From assembly GCA_964533215.1 (NCBI GenBank), contig CAZHLJ010000001.1, positions 682,001 to 746,000 on the forward strand: a DNA stretch of 64,000 nt, given 5' to 3'. The translations under genes were made by a program, and so were the position numbers. The stretch comes from Bact-08 sp964533215. GTDB lineage: Bacteria > Bacteroidota > Bacteroidia > Bacteroidales > UBA932. Below, piece by piece: positions 40,111 to 50,369 of the stretch; within the stretch, counting starts at the first letter, position 1; each line of letters opens with the position of its first letter. The notes below the pieces were generated by a model. That model ran no database searches and had not been told where the DNA came from. It worked only from the letters and a program-made list of their open reading frames with translations.

Positions 40111-42969
40111 ATGAAGAAACCCAAAATTCGATCTGCTTTTGTGCTGTTTCTCCTTATTTGCCTGAATGTGCAGTTAAGTGCGCAATCTGCTGCAAACAAT
40201 AATTACGCTATCCTAAAAGGCGTAGTTATAGAGAAAGGTACTCAGAATGTTCCTGTGGAATTTGCCGCAGTGCAAGTATTACCTCAAGGAGCAGTAACAA
40301 CGACAAATTCAAAAGGAGAATTCTCCTTGGAAAGACTCTCTCCGGGAAAAGTGAATGTAAAAATTCAATTCCTTGGAATGGGAGATATGGATACAACCAT
40401 AGTGTTGGTTGCAGGTAAGGCCTCTCAGGTAAAATTTCATATGACCTCAAGTTCGTTCAGGCTTAATGAGATTTCTGTTGTGGCAAAGGAGAGCAAGGCC
40501 GGACAGGCAACTGCTTCAAATATATCAAGACAGGCGATGGATCACCTTCAGACAACTTCAGTTGCAGATTTGATGCAGCTATTGCCTGGTGGACAAGTTG
40601 TCAATCCAAGCTTTAATAACCCAATGACTTTCAGCATTAGAAATATTGCAGGTAGTGTTGGTAAAAAGGGATCTGCCGGAACGGAAATGAACTCGTTAGG
40701 TACTGCCATATATGTAGATGGATCACCACTTTCCAATAATGCAAATCTTCAGACGCTTAGTCCTTCAATCTCCGGAGCAGGAAATGACCTTTCTGACAAA
40801 ATCGGTGGGACATCGCCAAACATGGGTATAGACCTGAGAATGTTGTCTACAGATAATATTGAGTCGGTAGAGGTGATCCGTGGTATTCCCTCTGTTGAAT
40901 ATGGTGACCTTACATCAGGGGCTGTAATTATCCGTTCAAAAGCAGGTAAGGAACCTTTGAATATCCGTTTCAAGACCGACCCAAGCATATATCAGATTTC
41001 TGCAGGTAAGGGCTTTAACCTTGGAGAAAAGAGAGGAAGTTTGAACGTGAGTGGAGATTATGCTTACAGCGTAAGGGAACAGACAGAATCATATGTATAT
41101 TATCAGAGAGCTACGGCTAGACTGCTTTACTCTAATATGTTCAGTAATCTTTCGTCTACCACTTCGTTTGATTTTTCTCTGGGGAAGGATACTCGTGACC
41201 TTAATCCGGATGACAAGGTAACCCAGACTGCCTCCGGAGCCAAAGATGCTGAGCTAAGACTAAACACAACAGGAACTTGGAATATTAACAAGGGGTGGCT
41301 CAATAATGTTAAATACTCCCTTTCCGGTACTTACAAAGACAAACACTCTTATAAAGAAGAACTTTTAGGTAATGCATTTGCTCCGTACTCAATGGCTACA
41401 AGAGACGGAGCTATTTTAAGCAACAAGACTGGTCAGAAAATATATGATGCACATGGAAAAGAGCTGACCAACATATTTCCAGAGGAAAACAACCATTATG
41501 CGACATACCTCCCTAATGAATATTTCAGCAGGTATGATATTTATGGTAAAGAGTTGAATATTTTTGCCAAAGTCAATGCGACATTTTCCAAGAGAATAGG
41601 CAATATCAATAATCGAATAGTAGTTGGAGCCGATTTTAAAACTGACGGAAATCTGGGAGATGGGAAAACCTATGATCTGGACAATCCTCCCTATAGAAGT
41701 ATTAGTAGCAATAATTCATCGTCAAGGCCAAGGAAATATTCCGATATACCTTTTGTTGCACAGGTTGCCCTCTATGCAGAGGAGAACTTCAACTGGATGA
41801 TTGGAGAGAGGGAACTTAACTTACAGGCCGGAGCCAGATATGATATGGTTTTGGATAAAAGCATTGTGACTCCACGTATAAACGCCTCATTTGATATCCT
41901 TCCTAAAAAGTTGACCATAAGAGGAGGATATGGTATTACATCCAAAGCTCCTACTACTCTTTACCTCTATCCTGAGGATGCATATTTCGATTTCGTGAAT
42001 TACAACACTCTTAATGTCAGTTCGGTTCCCAAGGCAGAGCAACTGCTTATGGCTACTACAAAGGTTTACAATACTAAAAACGACGGACTGAAGATTGCTT
42101 CAAATGAGAAGAAGGAGATTGGCCTGGACTTAAAGTTGGGAAAAATGCGTTTCTCTGTAACCGGTTATGATGAAAATCTCAAGAATGGATATGGTATGTC
42201 TAGCGTGTTCAAGCTGTTTGACTATATTCAGTATGAAAAGGACCCGCTCTCTGTTGCCGGCACTATCCCTTACTTGAAGGTCAAGAGCGTGGACAAAATA
42301 TTTATCAGATATTCCACCCCTTCCAACGATATGAGATCCCACAACAGAGGTGTTGAATTTGACTTCGACTTGGGAAGAGTTGATGCTATACGCACGGCTT
42401 TTGTGCTGAACGGTGCCTATATAAGGTCTACAAACTGGAGCGATTCTCCTACCTATAGTACAAACAAAAACCTGAACAGTCTTTCTCGTAATATAGGAGT
42501 TTATGCTGCAGGAAATACAAAAGAGGAGAGAGAGAGATTCAATACGACTCTTCGTATAACTCACAATATTCCATCGATAGGATTTGTAATTACACTAACA
42601 ACCCAGATTAACTGGAGATATAAAGAGTGGTACAATATTGCGAACGACTCTACCTTTGTCTCCTACATTTCAGGACTGGATGGAAAGACTTACGATTTTG
42701 ACCAATCCAAGGCAAACGATCCGGAGTTCTCATATCTGAAGGAGGGTCATGATGCAACCAGATTTATAGGAGAATCGTGGTTCCCTAACGTGTTATTCAA
42801 TATTAACCTTACTAAAGAGATTGGCAGTATGTTGAGAGCCTCTTTCTATGCAAACAATATGTTCCAGAACAAACCTCGTTATGAGAGCAAAAGGACACCT
42901 GGATCTTATACAGTTATCAATGAGAAAACTCCTCTCTATTTCGGATTTGAACTGGCAGTAAAACTTTAA
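40111..42969 (+). CDS. TonB-dependent outer-membrane receptor
   Basis: A 952-residue receptor that imports a ligand too large or rare for porins, powered by TonB. After a signal peptide (1-25) comes a carboxypeptidase-regulatory-like domain (about 33-110, the usual Bacteroidetes N-terminal beta-sandwich), a plug (about 120-280, with ESVEVIRGIPSVEYGDLTSGAVIIRS) and a 22-strand barrel ending FELAVKL. It has no SusD partner. It sits inside an operon after gingipain-like protease 1 and 12 bp before a DUF4876 lipoprotein, so it most likely takes up something released or carried by proteins, such as a peptide, heme or metal complex. The ligand itself is not readable from the sequence. Confidence 0.93.
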   Translation: MKKPKIRSAFVLFLLICLNVQLSAQSAANNNYAILKGVVIEKGTQNVPVEFAAVQVLPQGAVTTTNSKGEFSLERLSPGKVNVKIQFLGMGDMDTTIVLVAGKASQVKFHMTSSSFRLNEISVVAKESKAGQATASNISRQAMDHLQTTSVADLMQLLPGGQVVNPSFNNPMTFSIRNIAGSVGKKGSAGTEMNSLGTAIYVDGSPLSNNANLQTLSPSISGAGNDLSDKIGGTSPNMGIDLRMLSTDNIESVEVIRGIPSVEYGDLTSGAVIIRSKAGKEPLNIRFKTDPSIYQISAGKGFNLGEKRGSLNVSGDYAYSVREQTESYVYYQRATARLLYSNMFSNLSSTTSFDFSLGKDTRDLNPDDKVTQTASGAKDAELRLNTTGTWNINKGWLNNVKYSLSGTYKDKHSYKEELLGNAFAPYSMATRDGAILSNKTGQKIYDAHGKELTNIFPEENNHYATYLPNEYFSRYDIYGKELNIFAKVNATFSKRIGNINNRIVVGADFKTDGNLGDGKTYDLDNPPYRSISSNNSSSRPRKYSDIPFVAQVALYAEENFNWMIGERELNLQAGARYDMVLDKSIVTPRINASFDILPKKLTIRGGYGITSKAPTTLYLYPEDAYFDFVNYNTLNVSSVPKAEQLLMATTKVYNTKNDGLKIASNEKKEIGLDLKLGKMRFSVTGYDENLKNGYGMSSVFKLFDYIQYEKDPLSVAGTIPYLKVKSVDKIFIRYSTPSNDMRSHNRGVEFDFDLGRVDAIRTAFVLNGAYIRSTNWSDSPTYSTNKNLNSLSRNIGVYAAGNTKEERERFNTTLRITHNIPSIGFVITLTTQINWRYKEWYNIANDSTFVSYISGLDGKTYDFDQSKANDPEFSYLKEGHDATRFIGESWFPNVLFNINLTKEIGSMLRASFYANNMFQNKPRYESKRTPGSYTVINEKTPLYFGFELAVKL

Positions 42970-42981
42970 TGCAAAACAGAG

Positions 42982-44202
42982 ATGAATACAATGAAAAATA
43001 TAGCAAGAATATTTATAGGGATCTCTTTATCCATCTTTCTGTTCAGCTCCTGCGAACAGTTTGACAATGTAAGTAAGACAAAAGAGGTACAACCACTAAA
43101 TGCGGTAATCAAGTTGAACCTTAACCTGGGAAACGCTCCGACTCCTACATCATTTAATGTAAAACTCATAAATTATGAAGAGAGTTACGAGGTAAACACC
43201 ACAATGAGTCCAAACGGTTCTGTTGAGGTAGGAAACATTATCCCCGGCATCTATACAGTGACAGTCTCGGCTGAGATGACAGCCAATAACTTTACATATA
43301 ATTATAGTGGGAACTTGGTAAATACAGATATAGTAGTTGATAAAAAACAGCTTAGTATAGATGTTGCTGCGTCAAAATCAGGTGCGCTGGTAATGAAGGA
43401 GATATACTATTGCGGTTCAAAAACGCCTTCAGGTGGATATTATTTCAGGGATCAGTTCTATGAAATATACAACAACAGTGAAGTTGTCCAAAATGTAAAA
43501 GGATTGGCTTTAGCACAGCTTAATCCTAACAATGCAACTGCCAACCTCCCTGTATGGCCGGGTGCTGATGCTGCCAACTATGTCTATGCCTCCACCATAT
43601 GGCAAGTTCCAGTGGATAAGGATTATCTTCTAAATCCTGGAGAATCTATTATTATTGCTCAGATGGCAGACGACCACAGAAAGAGTAATCTTAATCCAGC
43701 TTGTCCGGTAGACCTGTTAAGTGCAGAGTTCGAAACCTTGGTTAAGACAACATCTCTTATAAGCGACAATCCAGCCATAAATATGAAAATGGCATTTTGG
43801 CCGTCGCCTCTTCCTCAATGGTTAGCTACAGTTTTTGGTAGTGCATTTGTTATCTATATACCTTCAAAACCGATTGATCCAAATATATATGTCAGCCCTG
43901 TTGGATCTACAAGCAAAAATTTCAAGATAAGTATCGAAGAGGTGATTGACGCAGTAGAACTCGTTGGTAATGCTAATCAGGTTCAGTTGAAGAGAGTGCC
44001 AGCTGTGTTGGATGCCGGAGCCGCAACTGTTGGAGACACATACGTAGCTAAGAGCGTTGCCAGAAAGATCAAGACTACTTTGGCCGATGGTCGGGTTATC
44101 TATTACGACACCAACAACAGTTCAAATGACTTTGCTGTAATGGATAAACCTGAAATCAGAAGATACGGGGCGAAGGCACCTTCTTGGAATACTTGGAAAT
44201 AA
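42982..44202 (+). CDS. DUF4876 lipoprotein
   Basis: A 406-residue lipoprotein: the signal peptide ends in LFSSC (Cys24). The N-terminal part (about 40-130) is an immunoglobulin-like beta-sandwich (PGIYTVTVSAEM). The rest carries the DUF4876 domain with MKEIYYCGSKTPSGGYYFRDQFYEIYNNS, a lamin-tail-like fold. In other Bacteroidetes the family is encoded next to a TonB receptor and a DUF6850 protein, exactly as here, so it is probably a surface-exposed ligand-binding partner of the receptor. Its stop overlaps the next ATG by 1 nt (TAATG), showing tight coupling. Confidence 0.87.
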   Translation: MNTMKNIARIFIGISLSIFLFSSCEQFDNVSKTKEVQPLNAVIKLNLNLGNAPTPTSFNVKLINYEESYEVNTTMSPNGSVEVGNIIPGIYTVTVSAEMTANNFTYNYSGNLVNTDIVVDKKQLSIDVAASKSGALVMKEIYYCGSKTPSGGYYFRDQFYEIYNNSEVVQNVKGLALAQLNPNNATANLPVWPGADAANYVYASTIWQVPVDKDYLLNPGESIIIAQMADDHRKSNLNPACPVDLLSAEFETLVKTTSLISDNPAINMKMAFWPSPLPQWLATVFGSAFVIYIPSKPIDPNIYVSPVGSTSKNFKISIEEVIDAVELVGNANQVQLKRVPAVLDAGAATVGDTYVAKSVARKIKTTLADGRVIYYDTNNSSNDFAVMDKPEIRRYGAKAPSWNTWK

Positions 44203-45797
44203 TGGTTAATAACTACAATATTAAAGCAATGACAAAATTAAAATATATATATTGGGCTGGAATGGTAGTGTTGACTCTACTGTTTTCATCAAATGCAATC
44301 GCCCAGAATGCTAAAAAATATCAGACCGATCCTGCCTCCATTGAGTTGCTTAAGGCAAGCTCTTTGTGGTTCAATGCAAATAATAGTGCCGGTTTGACTC
44401 TGGATAAGATGTATGATTATAATAATCTGAACTTCAACTATAAGTCTAAAAGCGGAGATTTCAAAAAGATGTCTGATGGCAAGAGTGAAAGACTCATTGG
44501 GGTATCTACAGAGGGAGGATTGAACCTCGGAGGAGGCTATGTGTGGGGAGAATTCTCTTATGGCAACGAGAAACAGAAGAATACCCTCTACAACACAACC
44601 ATGCTTGACTTTAACAGACCCATGCCATTTTATGTGGTTGATAAGAATATGGGTGACTGGATGAAGCAGGAGTATAACCTACATATGAAATTTTCCAGCA
44701 GGCCTATATTTGGAAGATTCCTTATCGGATTGGAAGCCGGCTATAATACAAAGACTGGTGCAAAGCAGATTGACCCTCGTTCAGAAACAAATTTCTATAC
44801 AATCAATGCCAAACCGGGGATTGTGGCAATTTTTGACAAACATTCAATTGGATTGAACTTCGATTATGAAAGAGAAAACCAGGAGTCTGCCACTACTAAC
44901 AGCAATAGCCAGGTAAATCAAAATGTTTGGGTAATGAAGGGGCTTGGCAACACATATTCTGATGTCGTTGGGGGTCAACAGTCTCTTGGCAAGTTTGTCT
45001 ATGATGGCAACAAAGTAGGTGGTGCATTCCAATACTCTTTTGCGGGAGAATCTGTAAAACTGCTCTTTGATGGCAAATACTCTTTCAGGGTTGAGGATGT
45101 GATTAGCACACCAATAAAACCAAAGAAAGAGGGTTCCGTTAAGGAGAATAATTATGAGGGAAACCTTCAGGTTGTCACAATGGGTGAGAATCTTTCCAAG
45201 GCAGAGCTTTCTTACTCAGACAGCAAGACAAGTGGTATAGAATATGTTCAGTTTCTGGACAACTCTTATGAAGTTCAAAGCTGGGTGGTGAAATACCAGA
45301 GCATAAGGTCTACCTTCTCTGTTAAGAACGCACTGCTAAAATATGATTTTTTCAGGGGTAATGATTTTAAGTATAACTGGAGAGCCGGTCTATCTGTAAA
45401 CTACAGAAATTCCGATGACCTTTATATTATGCCTGAATCATCCATGAAAATAGAAGATATGATTTTTGGCGTAAACGGAAAGGCCAATCTGAATTTAGGC
45501 AAGATAGGCAAGCTACTTGCAGGTGTTTCTTTCAACTATAAGAACAATCTTAGTGGAGATTATCTCTATGGTGGAGCAAATCCCAATTCTCATATCATTA
45601 CAGATTTCATGACTCCGGATTTCCAGTATCTCAAGAGAAGCTACTATAAAATCGGAGGTGAGATTTCGTATTTTACCCAAATAAGCAAAAGCAAGAACCT
45701 GGGTCTTTATGTGAAGGCTGCCGTGGATTATTACAAACCTACCGAAGGAAGTGACAATAGACTGTTGACAGACATAAGCGTAGGGTTTAACTTCTAA
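44202..45797 (+). CDS. DUF6850 outer-membrane beta-barrel protein
   Basis: A protein of about 531 residues with a signal peptide ending SNAIAQ, then amphipathic strands and a final aromatic VGFNF that marks an outer-membrane barrel. The DUF6850 family has no known function and is found with DUF4876 and TonB receptor genes. I place the start at the ATG at 44202, which overlaps the previous stop by 1 nt; the ATG at 44229 (MTKLKYIYW) gives a shorter, more typical signal peptide and is equally possible. It is followed 15 bp later by gingipain-like protease 2. It may form part of an outer-membrane complex with the receptor. Confidence 0.83.
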   Translation: MVNNYNIKAMTKLKYIYWAGMVVLTLLFSSNAIAQNAKKYQTDPASIELLKASSLWFNANNSAGLTLDKMYDYNNLNFNYKSKSGDFKKMSDGKSERLIGVSTEGGLNLGGGYVWGEFSYGNEKQKNTLYNTTMLDFNRPMPFYVVDKNMGDWMKQEYNLHMKFSSRPIFGRFLIGLEAGYNTKTGAKQIDPRSETNFYTINAKPGIVAIFDKHSIGLNFDYERENQESATTNSNSQVNQNVWVMKGLGNTYSDVVGGQQSLGKFVYDGNKVGGAFQYSFAGESVKLLFDGKYSFRVEDVISTPIKPKKEGSVKENNYEGNLQVVTMGENLSKAELSYSDSKTSGIEYVQFLDNSYEVQSWVVKYQSIRSTFSVKNALLKYDFFRGNDFKYNWRAGLSVNYRNSDDLYIMPESSMKIEDMIFGVNGKANLNLGKIGKLLAGVSFNYKNNLSGDYLYGGANPNSHIITDFMTPDFQYLKRSYYKIGGEISYFTQISKSKNLGLYVKAAVDYYKPTEGSDNRLLTDISVGFNF

Positions 45798-45812
45798 ACA
45801 AAGACATATAAG

Positions 45813-47984
45813 ATGATTAGAAAGATATTTATTTTTCTAATAGCATCTACTCTCTCTCTGACCTCCTCTCTTGAGGCGGCAGAGAAGAGTTTTGCTATTA
45901 TTGTGGATAGCCACACATATAAAGCCTGTAAAGGCGAAATCGATTCCTATAAGTCCATTCTTGACCGGGAGGGATTTAAGGCTCTCATATTTGACCGGGA
46001 GTGGAGCAATCCTGAACAGGTAAAGGGCGAACTACTCACCCTTTATAAAAATAATGGATTAGAGGGTGCAATATTCATTGGACAGATTCCTATTCCTATG
46101 GTAAGGGATGCCCAGTACTTTACATCGGCATTCAAGATGGATCAGGATAAGTTCTCCTTGAACGAGTCCTCAGTCCCATCTGACCGTTTCTATGATGATT
46201 TTGATCTTAAATTCGACTATCTATCAAAGGATTCTGTAAATAATCTTCTGTATTACTACTCTCTGCGTTGGGATTCACCACAGAGGATTGAGTGTGATAT
46301 ATATACAGGCAGGCTCAAACCTACAAAAAAAGGGGAGGAGGGGTACGCTCAGATCCGCTCCTACTTTAAGAAGTTACTAGCAGAGAGAGCTTCCAACAAC
46401 AAGATGGATGTACTGGTATCTTATACCGGTGAGGGTTCATTCTCGAACAGCCTAACCGCTTGGAAAGAGGATGGCGTTGTAATGAGAGAGCAATTTCCAC
46501 AAGCTTTCAAGGACAAGAACTCATCCAAGTTCCTTCTGTTTTATATGTATCCATACATGAAGCAGACTCTTACGGAGGAGCTTCGCAGGGATGACGTGGA
46601 CCTGATGCTCTTTCACGAACATGGAATGCCATACAGGCAATATCTTACAGGCATTCCTCTCAGTGTGGGTACAGAAGAGAATATGGAAGCAGCCAAAAAA
46701 CTTTTCAGAGAGAGGTTGAGGAAAAATGGAGAGGGGAGTGAAAAGAATGCACCACTCAAGAAGGCTTGGATGAAGTATTACAAGATAGATTCCACTTGGT
46801 TTGCAGGTGCTTTCGACAAGGAGCAGTTGAAAAAGGACTCTCTGGATGAAATCAATATGGGAATTGTTCTTGAGGATATCCCGAATATCAATCCAAATCC
46901 TCGGTTTGTAATCTTTGATGCCTGCTATAACGGAGATTTCCGTGAAGAGAGCTGCATTGCCAGTGAGTATATTTTTGCCAAGGGTAAGACTCTGGCTGCA
47001 TTTGCCAATTCGGTAAATGTCTTGCAGGACAAATCTTCAAGCGATCTTATGGGTATGATAGGGCAGGGTTACAGAATTGGAGAGTGGGCTCAGCTTACAA
47101 ATATTCTTGAATCACACATCATAGGTGATCCTACTTTCTTTTTCAAGGGAGATCAGGCTAAATTAAAGGTCAATCTTAAATCCAAAGATGCCAATTACTG
47201 GCTGAAAGTTCTGAAAGAGGCACAACATCCGGACATAAAGGGAATTGCTCTTCATAAGCTTTTCAATCTAAAATATGCTGCCTTACCTCAGTTACTGGTA
47301 GATACTTACAATTCGACTCCATACGCGATGCTAAGGCTGCAGGTCTATCACCTTCTGCAGTTCTATAATGACGGCAGGTTTGTTGAGTTGCTTAAGAAAT
47401 CGGCATATGATCCTTATGAATTTATCAGGAGAAAATCGACCTACTCTATGGGTAAGATTGGCAAAGATGAGTTCATACCATACATTGCTTCAATATATAT
47501 AAATGATGGCCTGGATGAGAGAGTTCGGTTCAATGCCGAATTCACCTTCGACCTGATGAACATGGAAAAGCTTAAGAGTGAAGTGCTTTCACAGATAGAA
47601 AAGAGTACCTCTCTGTATGACAAACAGGCAATGCGAAATGAATTTGCTGCAAAAATAGATTCCAGAATGAGGATAGCTGAATCTGCGCTGGAAGTTGCTG
47701 ATCCTAAAGTCAAGATGAGCTCCAGACTGATGGGGGCAAATATGTTGAGAAACAATAATTACCACAGTAAGGTTGACAGTTATCTTAAGGTTCTAGGTGA
47801 TTCCGGACAGGATGTCAACTTGAGGATAAAGCTTGCTGAGGCTCTGGGTTGGTTTACCCTTTCGTATAAAAAGGGAGATATCATCTCTTCCTGCAGAGTT
47901 ATTGCCGCGGAGAATGGCATAGACCAGAGGTTGAAGAATGAGCTGCTTAAGACAGCCAACAGATTAGAGGTATACATGCGTTAA
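45813..47984 (+). CDS. Gingipain-like (C25-fold) cysteine peptidase with HEAT-like repeats, paralog 2
   Basis: A 723-residue exported paralog of the protein at 37.9 kb. Signal peptide about 1-23. The dyad is His270 in LMLFHEHGMP and Cys371 in VIFDACYNGDF; the latter is very close to the gingipain CVNGDF. It shares AIFIGQIPIPMVRDA and SDRFYDDFDLKF with its siblings. The C-terminal part (about 450-723) has HEAT-like helical repeats and ends with LAEALGWFTLSYKK plus a short tail. No T9SS signal is seen. It follows the DUF6850 gene by 15 bp. Active-site spacing differs from paralog 3, so the three may differ in substrate choice. Confidence 0.84.
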   Translation: MIRKIFIFLIASTLSLTSSLEAAEKSFAIIVDSHTYKACKGEIDSYKSILDREGFKALIFDREWSNPEQVKGELLTLYKNNGLEGAIFIGQIPIPMVRDAQYFTSAFKMDQDKFSLNESSVPSDRFYDDFDLKFDYLSKDSVNNLLYYYSLRWDSPQRIECDIYTGRLKPTKKGEEGYAQIRSYFKKLLAERASNNKMDVLVSYTGEGSFSNSLTAWKEDGVVMREQFPQAFKDKNSSKFLLFYMYPYMKQTLTEELRRDDVDLMLFHEHGMPYRQYLTGIPLSVGTEENMEAAKKLFRERLRKNGEGSEKNAPLKKAWMKYYKIDSTWFAGAFDKEQLKKDSLDEINMGIVLEDIPNINPNPRFVIFDACYNGDFREESCIASEYIFAKGKTLAAFANSVNVLQDKSSSDLMGMIGQGYRIGEWAQLTNILESHIIGDPTFFFKGDQAKLKVNLKSKDANYWLKVLKEAQHPDIKGIALHKLFNLKYAALPQLLVDTYNSTPYAMLRLQVYHLLQFYNDGRFVELLKKSAYDPYEFIRRKSTYSMGKIGKDEFIPYIASIYINDGLDERVRFNAEFTFDLMNMEKLKSEVLSQIEKSTSLYDKQAMRNEFAAKIDSRMRIAESALEVADPKVKMSSRLMGANMLRNNNYHSKVDSYLKVLGDSGQDVNLRIKLAEALGWFTLSYKKGDIISSCRVIAAENGIDQRLKNELLKTANRLEVYMR

Positions 47985-47995
47985 AATTTGTGATT

Positions 47996-50272
47996 ATGAA
48001 GAGATTAATTTTTAATACAGCATTGCTTCTGATCGCTATTGCTCTTGGAGTGAATGCTTTTGCAAAGAGTGAGACAATTCCTGCCAAAGGTAGTTTCTAC
48101 TCTAGATTTTTGATTGTGATAGACAAGGGTACCTTCGAAGCTGCCCGGGAAGAGGTATTGGAATATAAGTCAGTTTTGGAGAGCGAAGGATTGGGTGCCA
48201 TGATTCTTATCGGAGATTGGGATACCCCTGAGGCTTTAAGGGCTGAGATAAAATCTATCTATAATAAAAAACCGGTTCTTGAGGGAGCTGTTTTTGTGGG
48301 GAAAATTCCTATTGCAAGAATTCAGAATTTTCAGCATGCAACTACAGCATTCAAGATGGATGAGGAGGCTTTTCCTATAGAGGAGGCATCTGTCACCTCT
48401 GATAGATTTTACGACGACCTTGACCTGCAATTTGAGTTTATCAAAAAAGACGAAAAGAATCCACTGCAATTTTACTATCGTCTTAAGGAGAGCTCTCCTC
48501 AGGTGATTATGAGTGATTTCTATTCTGCACGAATGACGCCCCCTACAGATATGGGCATAGATCCAAGTGTATTGCTCAAACGTTACCTGAAAAAAGTGGT
48601 GGCAGCACACAAGGAGAACAATCCTATGGACCAGCTGGTGATATTCAATGGTCACGGATATAACTCTAACTGTCTCACCGCATGGCAGAACGAACAGTTT
48701 GCAATAAAGGAGCAGATTCCAATGGCATTCAAGACATCGAAGGGGAACGGTTTTTACAACTACAGACAGAATCCTTATATGAAATACAAATTGTATGAGA
48801 AGATGCAGCAAAGTGGTACTGACCTGTTCGTTTTCCATGAACATGGAGCGCCGGACACTCAATATATAAACGGCGAATATCCTGCACCTAATGCGTTAGA
48901 GGTTGTGACGCCCGAAATCGCTGAAGATGAATTCACACTCCTTGGACAATCTCCAGTACAAATCAAGAGTCCTATGTCTGCAATGGCTTTCTCTCTACGT
49001 AACTCTTACAGGAAATATAAGGGGGAAAAGGCAGCAAGATTCAAAAAGGAGTTGATAGAGGAGTATGGCTTTACTGAAGATTTCTTCGACCAGAATATAC
49101 TGGATGCTACCAGGGTGAGTGACTCTATTGCCGCGGCAGATATAAACATCGTATTGAGCGATCTTACAAAGGTGAGGATGCAGTCTAAGCTTACAATTTT
49201 TGATGCGTGCTACAATGGCTCGTTTCATCAGCCGGGTTATGTGGCAGGATATCATGTGTTCGGCAACGGAAATACAATTGTGGCTCAGGGTAATACTGTA
49301 AATGTGCTTCAGGACAAATGGTCGCTTGAGCTGATAGGTATTCTTGCAGAGGGTGCAAGAGTAGGCTTTTGGCAAAAAGAGTTCCAGTATCTTGAATCTC
49401 ACATGATAGGTGATCCTACTTACCGTTTTGCGTCGGCAAGAGGCAATCAGCTTAATATCAATCTGGCAACAAAATCCGGAGATTCAAAACTATGGGAGAG
49501 CTATCTTGTTTCTGGCAATGTAAACCTTAGAAACCTTGCAATCAAAGAACTTTCGAAGAGTAATCCTGTGGGTTTCTCAGCAAGGTTGCTTAAGATATTT
49601 AAAGAGAGTAAAGATTACACTACTCGAATGGAGGCGTTGAAAAGGCTGCTGGATATAGGTGATGCAAACATGGTTGAGGCAATCCGCCTAGGTATGGATG
49701 ATCCTTATGAACTTATAAGGAGGTTTGCAGCAAGATTCTCTGCCTATTCTGGTGATCCGGTCTTGATTGCTCCGTTGGTGAACACGGTTCTCTTTTCAAA
49801 TGAGAGCCAGAGGGTACAGTATACTGCCCAGAAATCTCTGGAGATGTTCGATGCGGCAGCTGTAATTACAGAGATCGAAAAACAGGTTAATAATTCCAAC
49901 CTGTCTGATAAGTCAAAGGCGATAAAGGAGTTGACAAGCTATTACAAGAGTCAGCAAAAATCTCAGGACAAAGCCCTAAAGACAATATTGGATAAGTCGG
50001 CGAAAGCAGAGGATAGATTGTCTGCGATACGTGGTTTGAGAAACAATAACAACCATCGTCAGGTCTCCTCTCTTCTGGTAATGCTCAAAGATACCTCTGA
50101 TGACACCGGTTTAAGGACAAACCTTGCCGAGGCGCTTGGCTGGTTCAATCTTAGTATTTACAAAAATATCATTACAGACTCATTGAAAACATTGCTTTCA
50201 GATCCGGCCACTGCCGCTCCATTAAAAGCAGAGGCACAACAAAGTTTAAAAAGGGTTTGCCAAATGAATTAA
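47996..50272 (+). CDS. Gingipain-like (C25-fold) cysteine peptidase with HEAT-like repeats, paralog 3
   Basis: A 758-residue exported paralog, last gene of the operon. I take the ATG at 47996 (MKRLIFN); a GTG 6 nt upstream is less likely. Signal peptide about 1-23. The dyad is His283 in LFVFHEHGAP and Cys405 in TIFDACYNGSF. The insert between His and Cys is 122 residues, longer than in paralogs 1 and 2 (97 and 101). It keeps AVFVGKIPIARIQ and SDRFYDDLDLQF. HEAT-like repeats fill about 485-758 and end with LAEALGWFNLSIYK. A strong terminator follows. The duplication of the whole domain set argues for a function where several specificities are useful. Confidence 0.84.
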   Translation: MKRLIFNTALLLIAIALGVNAFAKSETIPAKGSFYSRFLIVIDKGTFEAAREEVLEYKSVLESEGLGAMILIGDWDTPEALRAEIKSIYNKKPVLEGAVFVGKIPIARIQNFQHATTAFKMDEEAFPIEEASVTSDRFYDDLDLQFEFIKKDEKNPLQFYYRLKESSPQVIMSDFYSARMTPPTDMGIDPSVLLKRYLKKVVAAHKENNPMDQLVIFNGHGYNSNCLTAWQNEQFAIKEQIPMAFKTSKGNGFYNYRQNPYMKYKLYEKMQQSGTDLFVFHEHGAPDTQYINGEYPAPNALEVVTPEIAEDEFTLLGQSPVQIKSPMSAMAFSLRNSYRKYKGEKAARFKKELIEEYGFTEDFFDQNILDATRVSDSIAAADINIVLSDLTKVRMQSKLTIFDACYNGSFHQPGYVAGYHVFGNGNTIVAQGNTVNVLQDKWSLELIGILAEGARVGFWQKEFQYLESHMIGDPTYRFASARGNQLNINLATKSGDSKLWESYLVSGNVNLRNLAIKELSKSNPVGFSARLLKIFKESKDYTTRMEALKRLLDIGDANMVEAIRLGMDDPYELIRRFAARFSAYSGDPVLIAPLVNTVLFSNESQRVQYTAQKSLEMFDAAAVITEIEKQVNNSNLSDKSKAIKELTSYYKSQQKSQDKALKTILDKSAKAEDRLSAIRGLRNNNNHRQVSSLLVMLKDTSDDTGLRTNLAEALGWFNLSIYKNIITDSLKTLLSDPATAAPLKAEAQQSLKRVCQMN

Positions 50273-50289
50273 TAATTCATTAGATGATA

Positions 50290-50318
50290 GATATTTACAA
50301 TATGTAGCTGTAAATATC
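50290..50318 (+). repeat. Hairpin GATATTTACA / TGTAAATATC
   Basis: A perfect 10-bp inverted repeat (50290-50299 and 50309-50318) just after the operon. It shares TATTTACAAT with the terminator stem 80 bp further on, so the two are probably related copies. It lacks a U-tract. Confidence 0.5.
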
Positions 50319-50369
50319 AGATGATGAGAACTTTAAAAATTCAAATGACTCTTTAATTTGTAATTTGTA

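Noticed and set aside
37917..50272. The three C25-like proteins as type IX secretion substrates
   Set aside because: I could not see a T9SS C-terminal domain; all three end in helical LAEALGW-type repeats, so export beyond the periplasm would need another route.
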